Below the pieces are notes generated by a model that had not been told where the DNA came from, searched no databases, and worked only from the letters and a program-made list of their open reading frames with translations. DNA of 64,000 bases from Sipunculus nudus (Eukaryota; Annelida; Sipuncula; Golfingiida; Sipunculidae): NCBI GenBank assembly GCA_026874595.1, contig CM049320.1, positions 45,644,714 to 45,708,713 of the forward strand. Reading direction: 5' to 3'. The translations under genes and the position numbers were made by a program. Shown piece by piece: positions 24,322 to 36,269 of the stretch (position 1 is its first letter; each line of letters starts with the position of its first letter).

Positions 24322-25096
24322 TTTTCTAAGGATATCACTGGTCATTTGTACATTGACCCATTATTTCTCAGGAATAGCAGGAGCTACCATCCCATGATTT
24401 TATGCAATAATCTGTCACATATCAAAGGTTGTGGGATTCAGGTTATTTTTTTGCTATCTACATTTTCTTAGATTTTATAGGGAAAAAGCTGAAAAACCTC
24501 GAAAAGTCTTTTTCTAGTAAACGGTCCAGCTAAATTGTTCAATATTTTAGAGAAATGATCCCAGAGGCAAGCCCTCTCAAGTTACATGTTCAGTGGTTTC
24601 CATTTGATGAATTTTAGTGGAGTTACACGAATTTGAAGTCAATTGTCCAAGTAAGCATAATGACATAGTGATCTCAGAAATGACAGAAGCTAGCATTGAC
24701 AAGTATTGTGCAAATGTTGGTCACATGACTCATATTTGAAGTTGCAGATTTTGTGGTGCCACCTACATTGACCTGTTTTTATGGGCAAAAACCTCATAAT
24801 TTTAGCCTCTTTCAGCTTAAAATTTTTATGATGAAACTGTCAAGTTGAATCGTTCAGTTTTTCAAAAGAATTATTTTTCAATCATATCAGAAAAGCTTAA
24901 GTTGGTCTTATGGCCATTATTATATCTATTTCATACTGAGGACTGCAAAACTGTTTTTCTACAAAATGATTGTTTCAATTATAACTTCTATAACATTGCA
25001 CAAAAATTACTTTTAACTTGCCAGTGTGTTCAAGTTTATTTGAATGAATTTTGGCAGAATTATTGGACCTTTAACAATGAAAGAACTGCATCTTTT

Positions 25097-27698
25097 ATTG
25101 TATCCCCAGACAAAGTCGGGGGATACTATGTTTTCATACCGGTCCCCCCTCCGCCGCCGCCGCATATAAATCTTGTTGGCGCGATAACCCAAAAAATATT
25201 TCACGGAAATTTACCAAACTTGGTATATATATAGATATGGGTAAGAGGAAGACGCCTATTTAAAATGAGGTCATGACCTTATCTAGGAGAGTGTCCTTGA
25301 CCTTCAATAGGTCCAATTTTGGGGAAAATCACACAAAGTCTTTAATATCTCAAGAAAGCTTGCATGGATTTATCCCAAAATCAAGTTGATGGAAGATCAT
25401 GGATAGGGTTGTCATGTTCCAGAAACTGGTGGCGCCACCTATTATTCTTTACTTGTTTTCGTGCAGTTTAATACCCCCAAAATTGCCACCTTACAGTACT
25501 GTGAGCATTATAAGTCAAAAACTAATGGACAGATTTCTTTTATATTATGCATATACATAGGTATGAGTTATGGGATGATGCTTATTTAAATTGGGATCAT
25601 GACCTTTCCTATGATAGTGGCCTTGACCTTAAATATTGCCATATATGGTGAAAATCACACACCTCTTATGATATCTCCAGTGTTGATAGCCATATGGATT
25701 TCAAACATGACTTATGTATGGCCCACCACTAAAGTAAGAACCCTATAGGTTCTAGGGTCATGAGGTCAAAGGTCAAGGTCACTGGACTGGCATTTTAAAA
25801 GATACTGTGGATGCATTTTAAGCCAAACTTTCATCCCAGGTCTTCCATCTTGAATATATAGCTCACTTTGCCAATAGTGGATGATCCATATAAATGTTAG
25901 GGTCACAAGGTCAAAGGTCAAGGCCACAGGAGCTATCTGTCCAAAAATTAGTTTCTGGATGATAATTCCTGCTTTTATTGATGTGATGATTTCAAACTTG
26001 ACTTATATATGTCCCAATGAAAAAGCAAGACCCAAATTGATTTTGGGGTCATGAGGTCAAAGGTCAAGGTCACAGGACACCTTTAAAAAGATTGTGGATG
26101 CATTTTCAGCCAAACATTTCATCTCAGACCTTTCATCTTGCACATATAAGTCATCTGCCAATAGAGGAAGACCCCTATCAATTTTGAGGTCACAAGGTCA
26201 AAGGTGAGGGTCACAGGAGCCATCTGTCCAAAAATTAGTTTCTGGATGATAATTCCTTCTTTTATTGATGTATGGATTTCAAACTTGACTTGTATTTGAC
26301 CCATTGGAAAAGCAAAACCGGAATTGAATTTGGGGTCATGAGGTCAAAGGTCAAGGTCACTGGAAACCTCTTTAAAAAGATTGTGGATGCATTTTCAGCC
26401 AAACAATTCATCTCAGATCTTTCATCTTGCATATAGTTCACCTGCCAAGAGTGGAAGACCCCTATCAGTTTTGAGGTCACAAGGTGAAAGGTGAAGGTAA
26501 CAGGAGCAATCTGTCCAAAAATTAGTTTCTGGATGATAATTCCTGCTTTTATTGATGTATGGATTTCAAACTTGACTTATATATGTCCCATTGGAAAAGC
26601 AAGACCCAAATTGATTTTGGGGTCATGAGGTCAAAGGTCAAGGTCACAGGACACATCTTTAAAAAGATGTGGATGCATTTTCAGCCAAACATTTCATCTC
26701 AGATCTTTCATCTTGCACATATAGTTCACCTTTCAAGAGAGGAAGAACCCTATCAATTTTGAGGTCACAAGGTCAACAGTGAAGGTCACAGGAGCCATCT
26801 GTCAAAAAAATTAGTTTCTGGATGATAATTCCTTCTTTTTTTGATGTATGGATTTCAAACTTGACTTATATATGTCTCATTGGAAAAGCAAGACCCAAAT
26901 TGATTTTGGGGTCATGAGGGCAAAGGTCAAGGTCACAGGAAACCTCTTTAAAAAGATCGTGGATGCATTTTCAGCCAAACAATTTATCTCAGATCTTTCA
27001 TCTTGCATATAGTTCACCTGCCAAGAGTGGAAGACCCCTATCAATTTTGAGGTCACAAGGTCAAAGGTGAAGGTCACAGGAGCCATATGTCAAAAAATTA
27101 GTCTCTGGATGATAATTCCTGCTTTTATTGATGTATGGATTTCAAACTTGAGGTGTATATGTCCCATTGGAAAAGTAAGACCAAAATTGATTTTGGGGTC
27201 ATGAGGTCAAAGGTCAAGATCACAGGACACATCTTTAAAAAGATGTGGATGCATTTTCGGCCAAACATTTCATCTCAGATCTTTCATCTTGCACATATAG
27301 TTTTCCTGCCAATAGAGGAAGAACACTATCAATTTTGAGGTCACAAGGTCAAAGGTGAAGGTCACAGGAGCCATCTGTCCAAAAATAAGTTTCTGGATGA
27401 TAATTCCTGCTTTATTGATGTATAGATCTCAAACTCGACTTGCATATGTCCCATTTGTAAAGCAAGACCCAAATTGAATTTGGGTCATGAGGTCAAGGGT
27501 CACAGGACACATCTTTAAAAAGATCAAGGTCACAGGACCAACATCTTCAACAAGATTGTGGATTGTTAGATGGAAGAAACAATAAATATGCCAAGTGTCA
27601 GTATATGCTGCTAAAAATGGGGGTCTATTCATGTAAGGGGGGGGGGGGCTACTATGTCTGGGGATACTCTGGCACCTGCGGTGCCAAGAAATGTCTAG
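25097..27698 (+). mobile_element. Family C element, copy 1, complete (2.6 kb)
   Basis: Starts TTGTATCCCCAGACAAAGTC, GGGGGATAC, a folded head. It ends ATGTCTGGGGATACTCTGGC, ACCTGCGGTGCCAAGAAATG, TCTAG before TT. The head GTATCCCCAGAC and the tail GTCTGGGGATAC are a 12-base inverted pair. TGGCACC-TGC-GGTGCCA is the 3' hairpin, and CTAG is the terminus. All are Helitron/HINE hallmarks. Most of the interior is a 287-bp tandem array. Non-coding. Confidence 0.75.
25740..27600 (+). repeat. 287-bp tandem repeat inside family C
   Basis: GTTTCTGGATGATAATTCCT (or a close variant) starts at 25951, 26238, 26525, 26814, 27101 and 27389, giving a period of 287-289. Each unit contains AGGTCAAAGGTCAAGGTCAC-type runs. 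Short frames at 26119-27632 on both strands are translations of this repeat. Confidence 0.9.
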
Positions 27699-27865
27699 TT
27701 ATTCTTGATATTTTGATAAAAAAAAGTTTATGAATATGTCAGCTTTAAAATAAAGTCTTTTAGCCAAAGTCTTTCAGTATGTGTAAACAGATTTACCAAC
27801 AGGCCAAGGTTGTGTCTGTATCTTTAAATAGGTTGAGAAACTGCCCACTGTGTCAGATTATGCAA

Positions 27866-27960
27866 CAGGTCAAGAGTTCACTCAGTGCAGCCAGTTACAG
27901 GTCAAAAGTTCACTCAGTCTAGCCAGGTGCAGGTCATGAGTTCACTCAGTGCAGTAGCCT
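27866..27960 (+). repeat. 32-bp tandem repeat, three units
   Basis: CAGGTCAAGAGTTCACTCAG begins at 27866 and recurs with changes at 27898 and 27930. It sits in the D body. A related single unit appears near 28724. Confidence 0.75.
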
Positions 27961-28514
27961 GAGCCAGCAAATTTATCACACTTCACTCAGGGCAACTGCC
28001 TTTCTCACCTTAGCCTGGTCAGACCCATGCATCAAACTCAAGGGAAGTTTGGTGTATTGGCCTGATATTTTGACCTGTCTATGTGTCTTTGAAAGTCTAA
28101 TGTTCACAAGACAGATGTCGCCACCTACAATGACTTTTGCACAGTGTATGTGCCTGCTTATTTCTACAGAGGAATTTGATATATCATCCTGAATTTGGGC
28201 ATATGTATATATCTCTGATACCTTCATCGTTTATACAAGACGTGTAGGTCTACTTGAAAAGTAATGGCCCAGCATTGAAGCATATATCTTTGAAAGCTTT
28301 GTTTTATACAAGACTGGTGGTGCAAGCTACAATCATTTTTGTGTTGTGTGCACCCATGCCAGAATTTCAGCAGTGATGTTTGTGTAATTGTTCTTTCGTC
28401 AAAATGTTTAGTACTTGCATTGTTCATATACATGAGAAGTAATGGTCCAGCATTGAAGCATTATATCTGGTGTATTTCCCTATGCATAGGTTTGCATTAG
28501 GCCTGTAGGCCTTG

Positions 28515-31500
28515 TTTATAAAAAGTCAGCTGAAAAGCATTTTGTATTGGGAAAATTAATTTCAATGTTATTTCAAGTAGGGACCACTTTTGTGTACAGA
28601 TGGCAGCACTTGGTTTACCATCTGCAGATTTCCAGTGCCTTTATGTTGGCCATTAGCCAAGATGATGTCAGCTCTATAAATATTTTGGCACAGTGCCAGG
28701 ATTCGAAGAAGTGCAGCCAGGTATATGTCAAGAGTTCACTCAGTGAAGTAGATACATTCTATTTATAGCTTTGGCAGATTTGGCACCAAAATTCAGCCTG
28801 GATCTTTTTATAGATTCGGAAAGTGCAGTAGCCTGAGCCACCAAATTTATCACACTTCACTTAGGGCAACTGCCTTTCTCACCTAAAGCTGTGTTTCCAT
28901 GTATCCGTAAAAAATCTTATCTGCAAAAGACGTACGTGCGCTGCCTAGTGCGCAGTCCGTCAAAACTGTTTCCATAAATACGTATGTTTTTTGGGGATAC
29001 TCTTTAACCTGCATCTTTTGAAACAGCAGGTGTCGCCACCTACATTGACTTTTGCACCTGACTGTATGCGCCTGCTTAATTCTACAGAGGAATTTGATAC
29101 ATCAGCCTGAAATTGGGTATATTAATACATATCAAATAGCTTTTTTGTATACAAGACTGGTGGTGCCACCTAAAATAATTTTTAGCTCAGCTGACTATAA
29201 ATCATCTGAGCTATAGTCGTGGTCCTTTGTCTGTCGACTGTCCGTCTGTCTGTTAGTCCATCTGTCTGTTAAACTGGCATGTTTTGAAACCATTGGACCT
29301 ATGCATCTGAAATTCGGCATACCTTTAGATATCCCCAAAATCTCCTACCTTACCAAAAATTGGGTCACTAGGACTTCGTTCCTTCGAATTATTAAGGAAA
29401 AACCTCTGTTTTCCATTTAAAACCCATTGTTATACTTCAAGACTGCCTAATATCAAAACCACTGACCTGATATTGACCATTTTTATTATATTAATTCCTC
29501 TTTATATTTCCTATATTCATACCAGAAATTACCTCATTATTTTTTTTAATCCTTGAAGTAATGAGCCCAAACATAATGCACTTTGTAAGAATTCAGGAAA
29601 TATGTTTACTCCCTTAACTTGAGAAGCTAGAGACTTTCTATCAGGTATATAACTATATTTAATCAAGATTCAATTGTATACCCAAAATTAGATCTAAATT
29701 TTAAAATTTTATAGGTTATTAGCATAAATATAAAATTAGTACCTTAAATTTTACCCAGATTTGACCATGGCACATTTTTTTCCTGTAACTGCTGTGGATT
29801 TAATTTTCACAGCATGTTACCATAAGCACTTCATCTCTGAACATCTGAAATTTGAAACCAGTTGATCAGAAACTGTAGATTTTATTCCAGTTTACAAGCA
29901 CCATGTAAAGTATTGTTTAGATCAAGCAAGTGTTATGCAGTTTGCTGGAGCTGAGCTCCCCAGCTTCCCAGGCCAGCTCTCAGCTCCCAAAATTTGGCAT
30001 ACAGTTAAATGTCCCCCAAACCCCGCCCCCCCTCCCCTTCCATACCACTAGAGCTTCATTCCTTTGAGATATTAAGAAAAAACTTTAATTTTTATTAAAA
30101 ACCCATTGTTACACTTAAAGACCCAGGCTCTACCAATCCCATCTTCAGTCACCTGTATGTCCTCTACTTGACCTTTCAGGCCAATTACTTGCAGGTGGGC
30201 AGCTTATTGCTGGCCACAGCTGATCCAGGTGTCCAACCCAGCTCATCTATTAGTTGTTTAGACCAACAGCATAACAATGAACAATGAGTAAATAAATTTT
30301 TATAGGTCTATAATAACAACTTTAAAAATAATCAATAAAAAAGGAATTTGACAGTTGATGAGTAACATGGAATTACCTTGCAGTTACTGATGTTTTATGG
30401 ATTTTGTATGGATTGATGAAAATGTATTCCAAGTAACACCATTTAGTCACCTATGGTATTTTTCTTTTCAACTTTAATAATGAAAAAAAAAATATTTAAA
30501 TTATATTGTTCTATACTATTAGGGATTATATGAAGGAAATTAAAGATTGACAAAGATGCAGTTGATAATATAAATCTAAATTCCCAGGTCTTTTCCAAGT
30601 GTTTCAGCTTGTTAATTTATATTTATTTAAAGATTTAAAAAAAGTTAATATGTCAAAATTTTTAAATTTTACTTAGACAGGTACTGATTAAACATGTCAA
30701 TATGTTTCACTTATGACATTCAGACATGTGGCTGTAACAGCTGTCACAAGACTATGTAAATAATCAAAATTTATATTACTGGTTCCTATATTTCAGTTAA
30801 TCAAATTAAACATGCCCATCTCTAGTTTTCTCCTTGTATAATTTATAGGGTGTTCTTATCCTTGGGTTATTTTTCACACATATAATGGTTTCATAGCTGA
30901 GATACTTCAAATTTTTTTCTGATACATTTTTTTAAATAAAAAAATTGAATATGATAAAAAATCAGATCTTAGACAAGTTCTCATTATGATTTCTGTAATG
31001 TAAATAATTGTCATAAGACTCTTGCTATGTCTAGTGCATAGATTGATGTGAAGGTAGTCCAAAGTGAATATTATAGTTTTATTTTTTTAATATAAATAAA
31101 ATTCATTAAACCAGGTACTTATGATCATTATTTAAATTTGTGATATTTGTTTATTCTGGATTCTCAAGAACTTTGTATGGCTGAAATTGAATAAATACCA
31201 GACATGGTGCAGTACTTTGCAAAAGTATTTGAATGCAAATATAAAAATATGTACTGCATAATTTCATGTATAAGGAAAGGAATACAAGAAAAAATAAGAA
31301 TGTATTTGAATACAAATGCATTGATGAATATATTATATATTATTATTTTAATAATCATTTATTTCAATAAAATAATTAAAAAATCTTTGATGAAAAAAAA
31401 TCATGATACTGTTATTATTTTTAATTTAAATTATACTTGACACAATATTTGTTATTAATTTTTAATAAATAGTTTAACTTTTCAAATAATTCTGCTGCAA

Positions 31501-32062
31501 TGTAGGTAAAGTGTTATGGCCAAGTCAAAACCTGTGTGATAATAGCACACTATTTCCAACTGTTAATAATATAAGTGACATCAGTCCTCTTCCCTGTCTC
31601 CAAGGATATTATCAAAATCTTACATAACTTGAGTTAAACACAATCAACTCATAATAGAGCTTATATTACCTCTCAAAACCAGCCTTTGCCTTCCTCCTCT
31701 GCCAAATCGTATTTTGTGATAATATTTAACAGCTGAGCACCGTGACCCATGGGTCCCTTGTTGCACAGTGTGTGTCCCTGCTTATTCTCTGGAGGGGTTT
31801 GATATATCAGTCTGAAATTTGGCATATGTATATATATTGCTGATAGCTTTGTTGTATACAAAACTGGTGGTGCCAGCTACAATCATTTTTGTGTTGTGTG
31901 CATCCATGCCAGAATTTCAGCAATGTTTTGTGTAATTGTTTCTTATTCAAAATGTTTAGTACTTGCATTGTTCATACACATAAGAAGTAATGGTCCAGCA
32001 TTGAAGCATTATACCTGGTGTATTTCCCAATGCACAGGTTCGCACAAGGCCTATAGGCCTTG
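28515..32062 (+). mobile_element. Second family D body with nested A; headless
   Basis: Directly follows the D terminus at 28514. It repeats D 3'-region sequence (CAACTGCCTTTCTCACCT, GAATTTGATATATCA, CAAGACTGGTGGTGCCACCT) and ends with its own terminus CAATGCACAGGTTCGCACAA, GGCCTATAGGCCTTG. No D head is visible at the left. It could be a tandem duplicate of the D 3' region or a truncated second insertion. A complete A element (29180-31760) splits it. Confidence 0.5.
29180..31760 (+). mobile_element. Family A element, copy 6, complete (2.6 kb)
   Basis: Head TTTAGCTCAGCTGACTATAA followed by (GTCT)n; tail AACAGCTGAGCACCGTGACC, CATGGGTCCCTTG before TT. The flanks rejoin as D sequence: AAATAATTTT to the left, and TTGCACAGTGTGTGTCCCTG to the right, corresponding to uninterrupted TTTTGCACAGTGTATGTGCC at about 28135. 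That pins the insertion to a T run. Confidence 0.7.
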
Positions 32063-32084
32063 TTTTATTTAAAAGGACAGATCT

Positions 32085-33991
32085 CCAGAACCATGTTTCC
32101 AGACAGACTGATAGCACAGAAATTTCAATGCGGTGAAAGAAAGGCAGCCTACATCACAACATTTGGTATCACTCCACAGTTCAGGAGATTACTCTCACAG
32201 AAGCTCAAGGAGCAAGATTTTGAAAAAAGACTCAAAGTAAACAGATGGACTGACATTTCAGTATATGGGACTGTGATACAGTATCAACGAAAATTCATTG
32301 GCCACGCAACAGCTCAGGATATGCTGAGTGTTTTTAATTCAGTCACTGATGGGATTTAGCTTATATCTCTACTGCAGCTATCAGTAAATGGGGCAAGTGT
32401 GAATTGGGAGTTCTATGGCATGGTACAAACCCAGTTGAAATCTGATGTGAATTCATCCATTCTAAACACTGGAAGTTGTGGCTTACATTTCATACATGGT
32501 GCCTTCATGAAGGCAGCAGACATGCCTGGTTTAAAAGTGGATCAGTTCCTGAGTTGAGCTAACTACCTTCTAACAGATTCACTAGCTAGCCGTGAAGATT
32601 TTGCTTAAGTAACAGAACAAACAAAGCCTGTAATGCCTTTAAAATTCTGTAAAACTTATTGGGTTGAATTTGTTTCTGTAGCAGAAAGATTTAGTAAAAT
32701 ATTGCCAGATCTCAAGAAATATATTAAAGCTATAGAGAATGGAAAGTATGCAAACCCTGACACAAAGTCATACCATGTTAAGAGGGATGGATATCAAGAT
32801 GTATTAATGCCAGTAAAACTGACATTTCATATTTCTTTGGCAAAAGAAGTCACAGAATTTCTCACAAAATAATCAAACTGAAAAGCCAGTGCTGCCCTTT
32901 TTTGGGACAGATATATTTCAGGTCTTGAAGTCATTCATGACATGTTTCCTCAAATGTGTAATGAACAAGATAGCGACTGTTACCAAGCTTTTTGACATTG
33001 ATTTGAGAGACCAAAATCAACACAAACACCCTAGCAAGATGGTGGGTTTTACCCCAGAAAAGTTGCTTAAACAGTTGACATCTAGAACCAAGAAAAACGT
33101 TAGGATCAGTGAGAAAGAGAGCTTGAACTCAGAATGGAAGTCAAAGAAGCTCTGCTGATACTTGTGAAAAAATTGAAGGATAAATCTCCATTGCAATACA
33201 AACTGGTCAGAGATATTTCATGCTTGCATCCACAGGCTCTTGTCAGTAAGGATCAGGAGATCTATGTTTAGAATATAAAAAAGGTACTACTGATACTCAT
33301 AGAGGCTAAACGCATACAGGAGGGCAGCTGTGATGAAATACTCAGCAGTACAGAGTTTACAACAATGAATTTGTGTTTTTTAAGAAAGCCCAGTTCACCG
33401 AATTTGACAGTTCTACAGATAGGCTTGACACTCTTTTCTATTAGACATTGGCTGGCAACAAAGCAGTTGATAAACTGGAAGTAGGTCCAGGTATTGCTGT
33501 TGCTTTCTCATAGCAATGCCTCTGTTGAAAGAGGGTTTTCTGTGAACAGACAGATTGAGGTAGAAAATCTTCAGGAGACTACCTGTGTTGCTCAGTGTAC
33601 AGTTTGTTACCACATACAAGGGGGTTGGAAGCATTAAAGATGTAGCTATCACCAAGGATCTTCTCCTGTCAGCAGCAGGAGCAAGACAACGCTATCATGC
33701 TTACCTAGATGAAATGAAAAGGCTCAGAGAAACTGAAGCTAAAACACAAAGGAGAAAAACACTGACAGATGATATTGATGAAATTAAGAAGAAGAGGAAG
33801 TGAGTGGCAGAAGATTCCAAATCACTTGTGAAGTCAGCATACGAATTGCCTTGAAAGCTGAAAGTACTGGGTAGTTGACCTTTATTTCAAAATCTAACAG
33901 CATGCGACGGACAGCCAAGGAGAAAGAAGCTGAATCAGAAAAAATAGATTCCAAGCTGGACAGAAAGCTTCAGGAATTAAAAAACAGTTAA
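32085..33991 (+). pseudogene. Decayed hAT-like transposase
   Basis: Plus-strand transposase remnant. One frame runs from 32060 to 32872 with stops at 32357, 32555 and 32606. It contains QKFQCGERKAAYITTFGIT, GHATAQDMLSVF, NTGSCGLHFIHGAF and SREDFA. It shifts frame to 32889-33158 (LPFFGTDIFQVLKSF, VGFTPEKLLKQL). Further pieces include MEVKEALLILVKK, RDISCLHPQALVSKDQ and, near 33510, LSHSNASVERGFSVNRQIEV. That last piece matches the hAT C-terminal dimerisation motif pattern (ASxxERxFS). A basic coiled tail (TAKEKEAESEKIDSKLDRKL) ends at a TAA at 33989-33991. No BED zinc finger or N-terminus is present: homology begins just after the D terminus at 32062. It is clearly non-functional. Confidence 0.8.
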
Positions 33992-34533
33992 CAAGTGCCA
34001 CACATGTTGTCAAGCATACTTATTTTAAGACTTTAGTGATTAAGATTTCTATATTATTTGGTTAACTCGTGAGACTGATAATTATCTGGCAGATATGGTT
34101 CTTGCTGCACAGCAACATATGTTCTCCATTGACTGCTTAATTTATTAGTAAGTTGTGACATTCATGAGAAACTACAAACCTTTCCAATGTCATGAACTCA
34201 AAATTTGAAGAAAGTTTTAATATAAGGATTCCTGTTGTGTAAGAATTATCTGTATATGTGCTTTCTGTCTTGTTTTCAGAAAACATTGTTTTAATAAATA
34301 CTTGTCACATACCCAAGTCACAGGCAGTTTGAATGCTTTTAAAATTCACTGTCAAGATACCAATTTATATCATTAAATTTCATAAGTATATAACCTGTGG
34401 AAGATTTGATCTGATGCAAAAGCTCATGTTGCCAGTTCGATACAAGAATTAGGTCATGAATATTTTTGTGATTGTTCATGGAATGTCATCGAAAGTCATG
34501 GAATTTTAAGCCTTGAAAAGTGTATGAACCCTG
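33992..34533 (+). mobile_element. 3' non-coding end of the hAT-like element
   Basis: From the transposase stop to GTATGAACCCTG at 34522-34533, whose reverse complement begins CAGGGTTCATAC. A CAGGG start is typical of hAT terminal inverted repeats. The internal run CATGGAATGTCATCGAAAGT, CATGGAATTTTAAGCC precedes it. Eight bases after the end (CTCAAGGT) would be one copy of the target duplication. The matching 5' terminus is not in the window. Confidence 0.55.
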
Positions 34534-34721
34534 CTCAAGGTTAGAGGTTCAAAGGTCAAGTTCAAAGACGTGGCCTCATCATAATACACTTATACACCCC
34601 ATATGATTATGCTCCACTGCAAGGGGATGCCCTGCTTTGCAGTGCCCTTGTTCAGTTTTTAATGCCACTTACAGACTCCTTACCTCTTCTTTAAACTTAA
34701 ATAAAGTGTGTTATTTTGCAG

Positions 34722-34787
34722 GAAGTTGATTTGAATCACACCCGTATTGGCAGAATTGAAAATCTTGAGAGTTTAACTAAAGTTGAG
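34722..34787 (+). CDS. PPP1R7: PPP1R7 (SDS22) exon, first leucine-rich repeat
   Basis: Sixty-six base, 22-codon internal exon between the acceptor TTATTTTGCAG and the strong donor GTAAGTTC, phase 0 at both ends. The product contains VDLNHTRIGRIENLESLTKV, the opening of the leucine-rich repeat domain of SDS22 (family pattern: (V/L)DLNH.RIG.IE). The gene product is a protein phosphatase 1 regulatory subunit with about 11-12 such repeats. Joined to 20191-20279 the reading frame continues. Later repeats (LDLRxNxIxxIENL type) were not found to the right, so the next intron probably exceeds 29 kb or the remaining exons lie outside. Identity is confident despite the short length. Confidence 0.85.
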
Positions 34788-34868
34788 GTAAGTTCATCAG
34801 TTTTCAAAACTTCTTTAAATTGTGCATAGAAATAGATATAGAGCTGTTTTCATCACTGTATTATCATA

Positions 34869-36269
34869 TTCCCAGACAAAGTCACTGGAATACTATGGTG
34901 TTATAAGCTCAGCTGACTGTAAGTCAACTGAGGTATAGGAATGGCACTTTGTTGGCCGTCCGGTCGTCTGGCCATCCGGTCGTCCGTTAGCAAGGCACAA
35001 ATCATAACTGCTGGTCCTAGAAACTTTTAGTGATCATCCGGGGAGGTTAGTGACAAATCTCCTTGGAAACGTGAAATCTTTGAGCTAATGGGCTTGTAAA
35101 TACCCCCCAGAATAATAAAAAATTTGATACAAAACCTCCAGTGTCTTTATAATTAATGCATGGATAGTCATGAAACTTGCCTTTAATATTGACCGTGATT
35201 AGTTTTGTCAGTTCCTGTAGTGGTGGTGCCACCCGTATTTTTTCTTATTTTTATGATTATTTTTCTATTCTTTTACTATGAAATTACAACAATCATGTCA
35301 GTTTCTCAGCTATGATTCCATCTGGTGTCCCAAAGCCTGATGTGTTTATTGATCACAAGTGGATGCCCTATAGTAATTACCCTATTTGTTTGTTCATCTG
35401 TCTGTCTGTCTGTCCATCCTTGCATCCACACATTTACTTTTAGATGATAACTCCTGGTTGGATTGACATATGGATTTCAGACAAAACTTACACATGGCCC
35501 ACCACTAAAGAAAGAACCTGTATGAATTTTGGGTCATGAGGTCACAGGTCATGGTCACAAGACTCCCTTATTTAAAAAAATTATGGCTGCATTTTAAGCC
35601 TAGCTTTTCATCCCAAACTTTCCATCTTGCACATTAAGGTGACTTGCCAGTATAGGGAGAACATAAATGAATTCAGGGTCACAAGGTCAAAGGTCATGGT
35701 CACAGGGGCTGTCTTATCACAAATTAGTTTCCAGAAGTTGGTTTAAAACTTTACTTATATATGGCTTACCACTGAAGTACGAAACCTGTCGATTTTAGGT
35801 TCCAAAGGTCAAATGTCAAGGTCACAGAACCCATTCCTTTAAAAGGATGCGTATGCATTTCAAGCCAAGCTTTTCATCACAAACCTTCCATCTTCAAGAT
35901 ATTACTCACCTGCCAATAGGGGAAAATTCTTTTTGATTTGGGGTCATGGGTCAAAGGTCAAGGTCACAGGGCCTATCCATTCACAAACTAGTTTATGGAT
36001 GATAATTCTGCTTTGGCTGGACAGATTGGCTTTAAACTTGAATCATTATTGACCAACCACTTAAATAAAAAAAATTTTGATTTTCAGGGTCGATAAGTCT
36101 AAGGTGAAGGTCACAGGAGCCAAATCTTTAAAATGATTGTGGATGCCATGTAAATCAAACTTTTTATCCCAAACTTTCCATCTTTAACACATTGCTTACT
36201 TGCCCAAAGTGGTGGAACTTTGTAGATTTTGAGGTTACCTGGTCAGAGGTCAGGGTCACTGGACCTGTA
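34869..36269 (+). mobile_element. Family C element, copy 2, 3' truncated, with an A head inside
   Basis: Worn C head ATTCCCAGACAAAGTCACTG, GAATACTATGG near 34870. A short A-type head (AAGCTCAGCTGACTGTAAGT at 34908) follows, with GTCCGGTCGTC repeats, then C-like text with GGTCAAAGGTCA blocks near 35545, 35688, 35950 and 36240. No C terminus: it stops at the next A head (36270). Confidence 0.5.

Larger units (their letters stand above)
21274..28514 (+). mobile_element. Family D element, copy 3, split by A and C insertions
   Basis: Head TTTTTAGCGAACCTGTGAGC at 21274; terminus GCATAGGTTTGCATTAGGCC, TGTAGGCCTTG at 28514. The D body is interrupted by a full A element (21711-24321) and a full C element (25097-27698). 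On both sides of each insert the D sequence resumes without a long duplication (for example GCATCTTTTA before C and TTATTCTTGATA after it). The order of events is D first, then A and C. Confidence 0.6.
20280..34721 (+). other. PPP1R7: PPP1R7 intron (14.4 kb) filled with nested repeats
   Basis: The interval between the two exons opens with GTAAGAAA and closes with TTATTTTGCAG. It holds an A fragment, a D copy carrying A and C, a second D carrying A, and a hAT-like transposase remnant. No further exon is evident within it. Confidence 0.6.

Noticed and set aside
26119-27632. Set of 60-85 codon ORFs on both strands
   Set aside because: Periodic at 287 bases and mutually similar; they are the family C tandem repeat.
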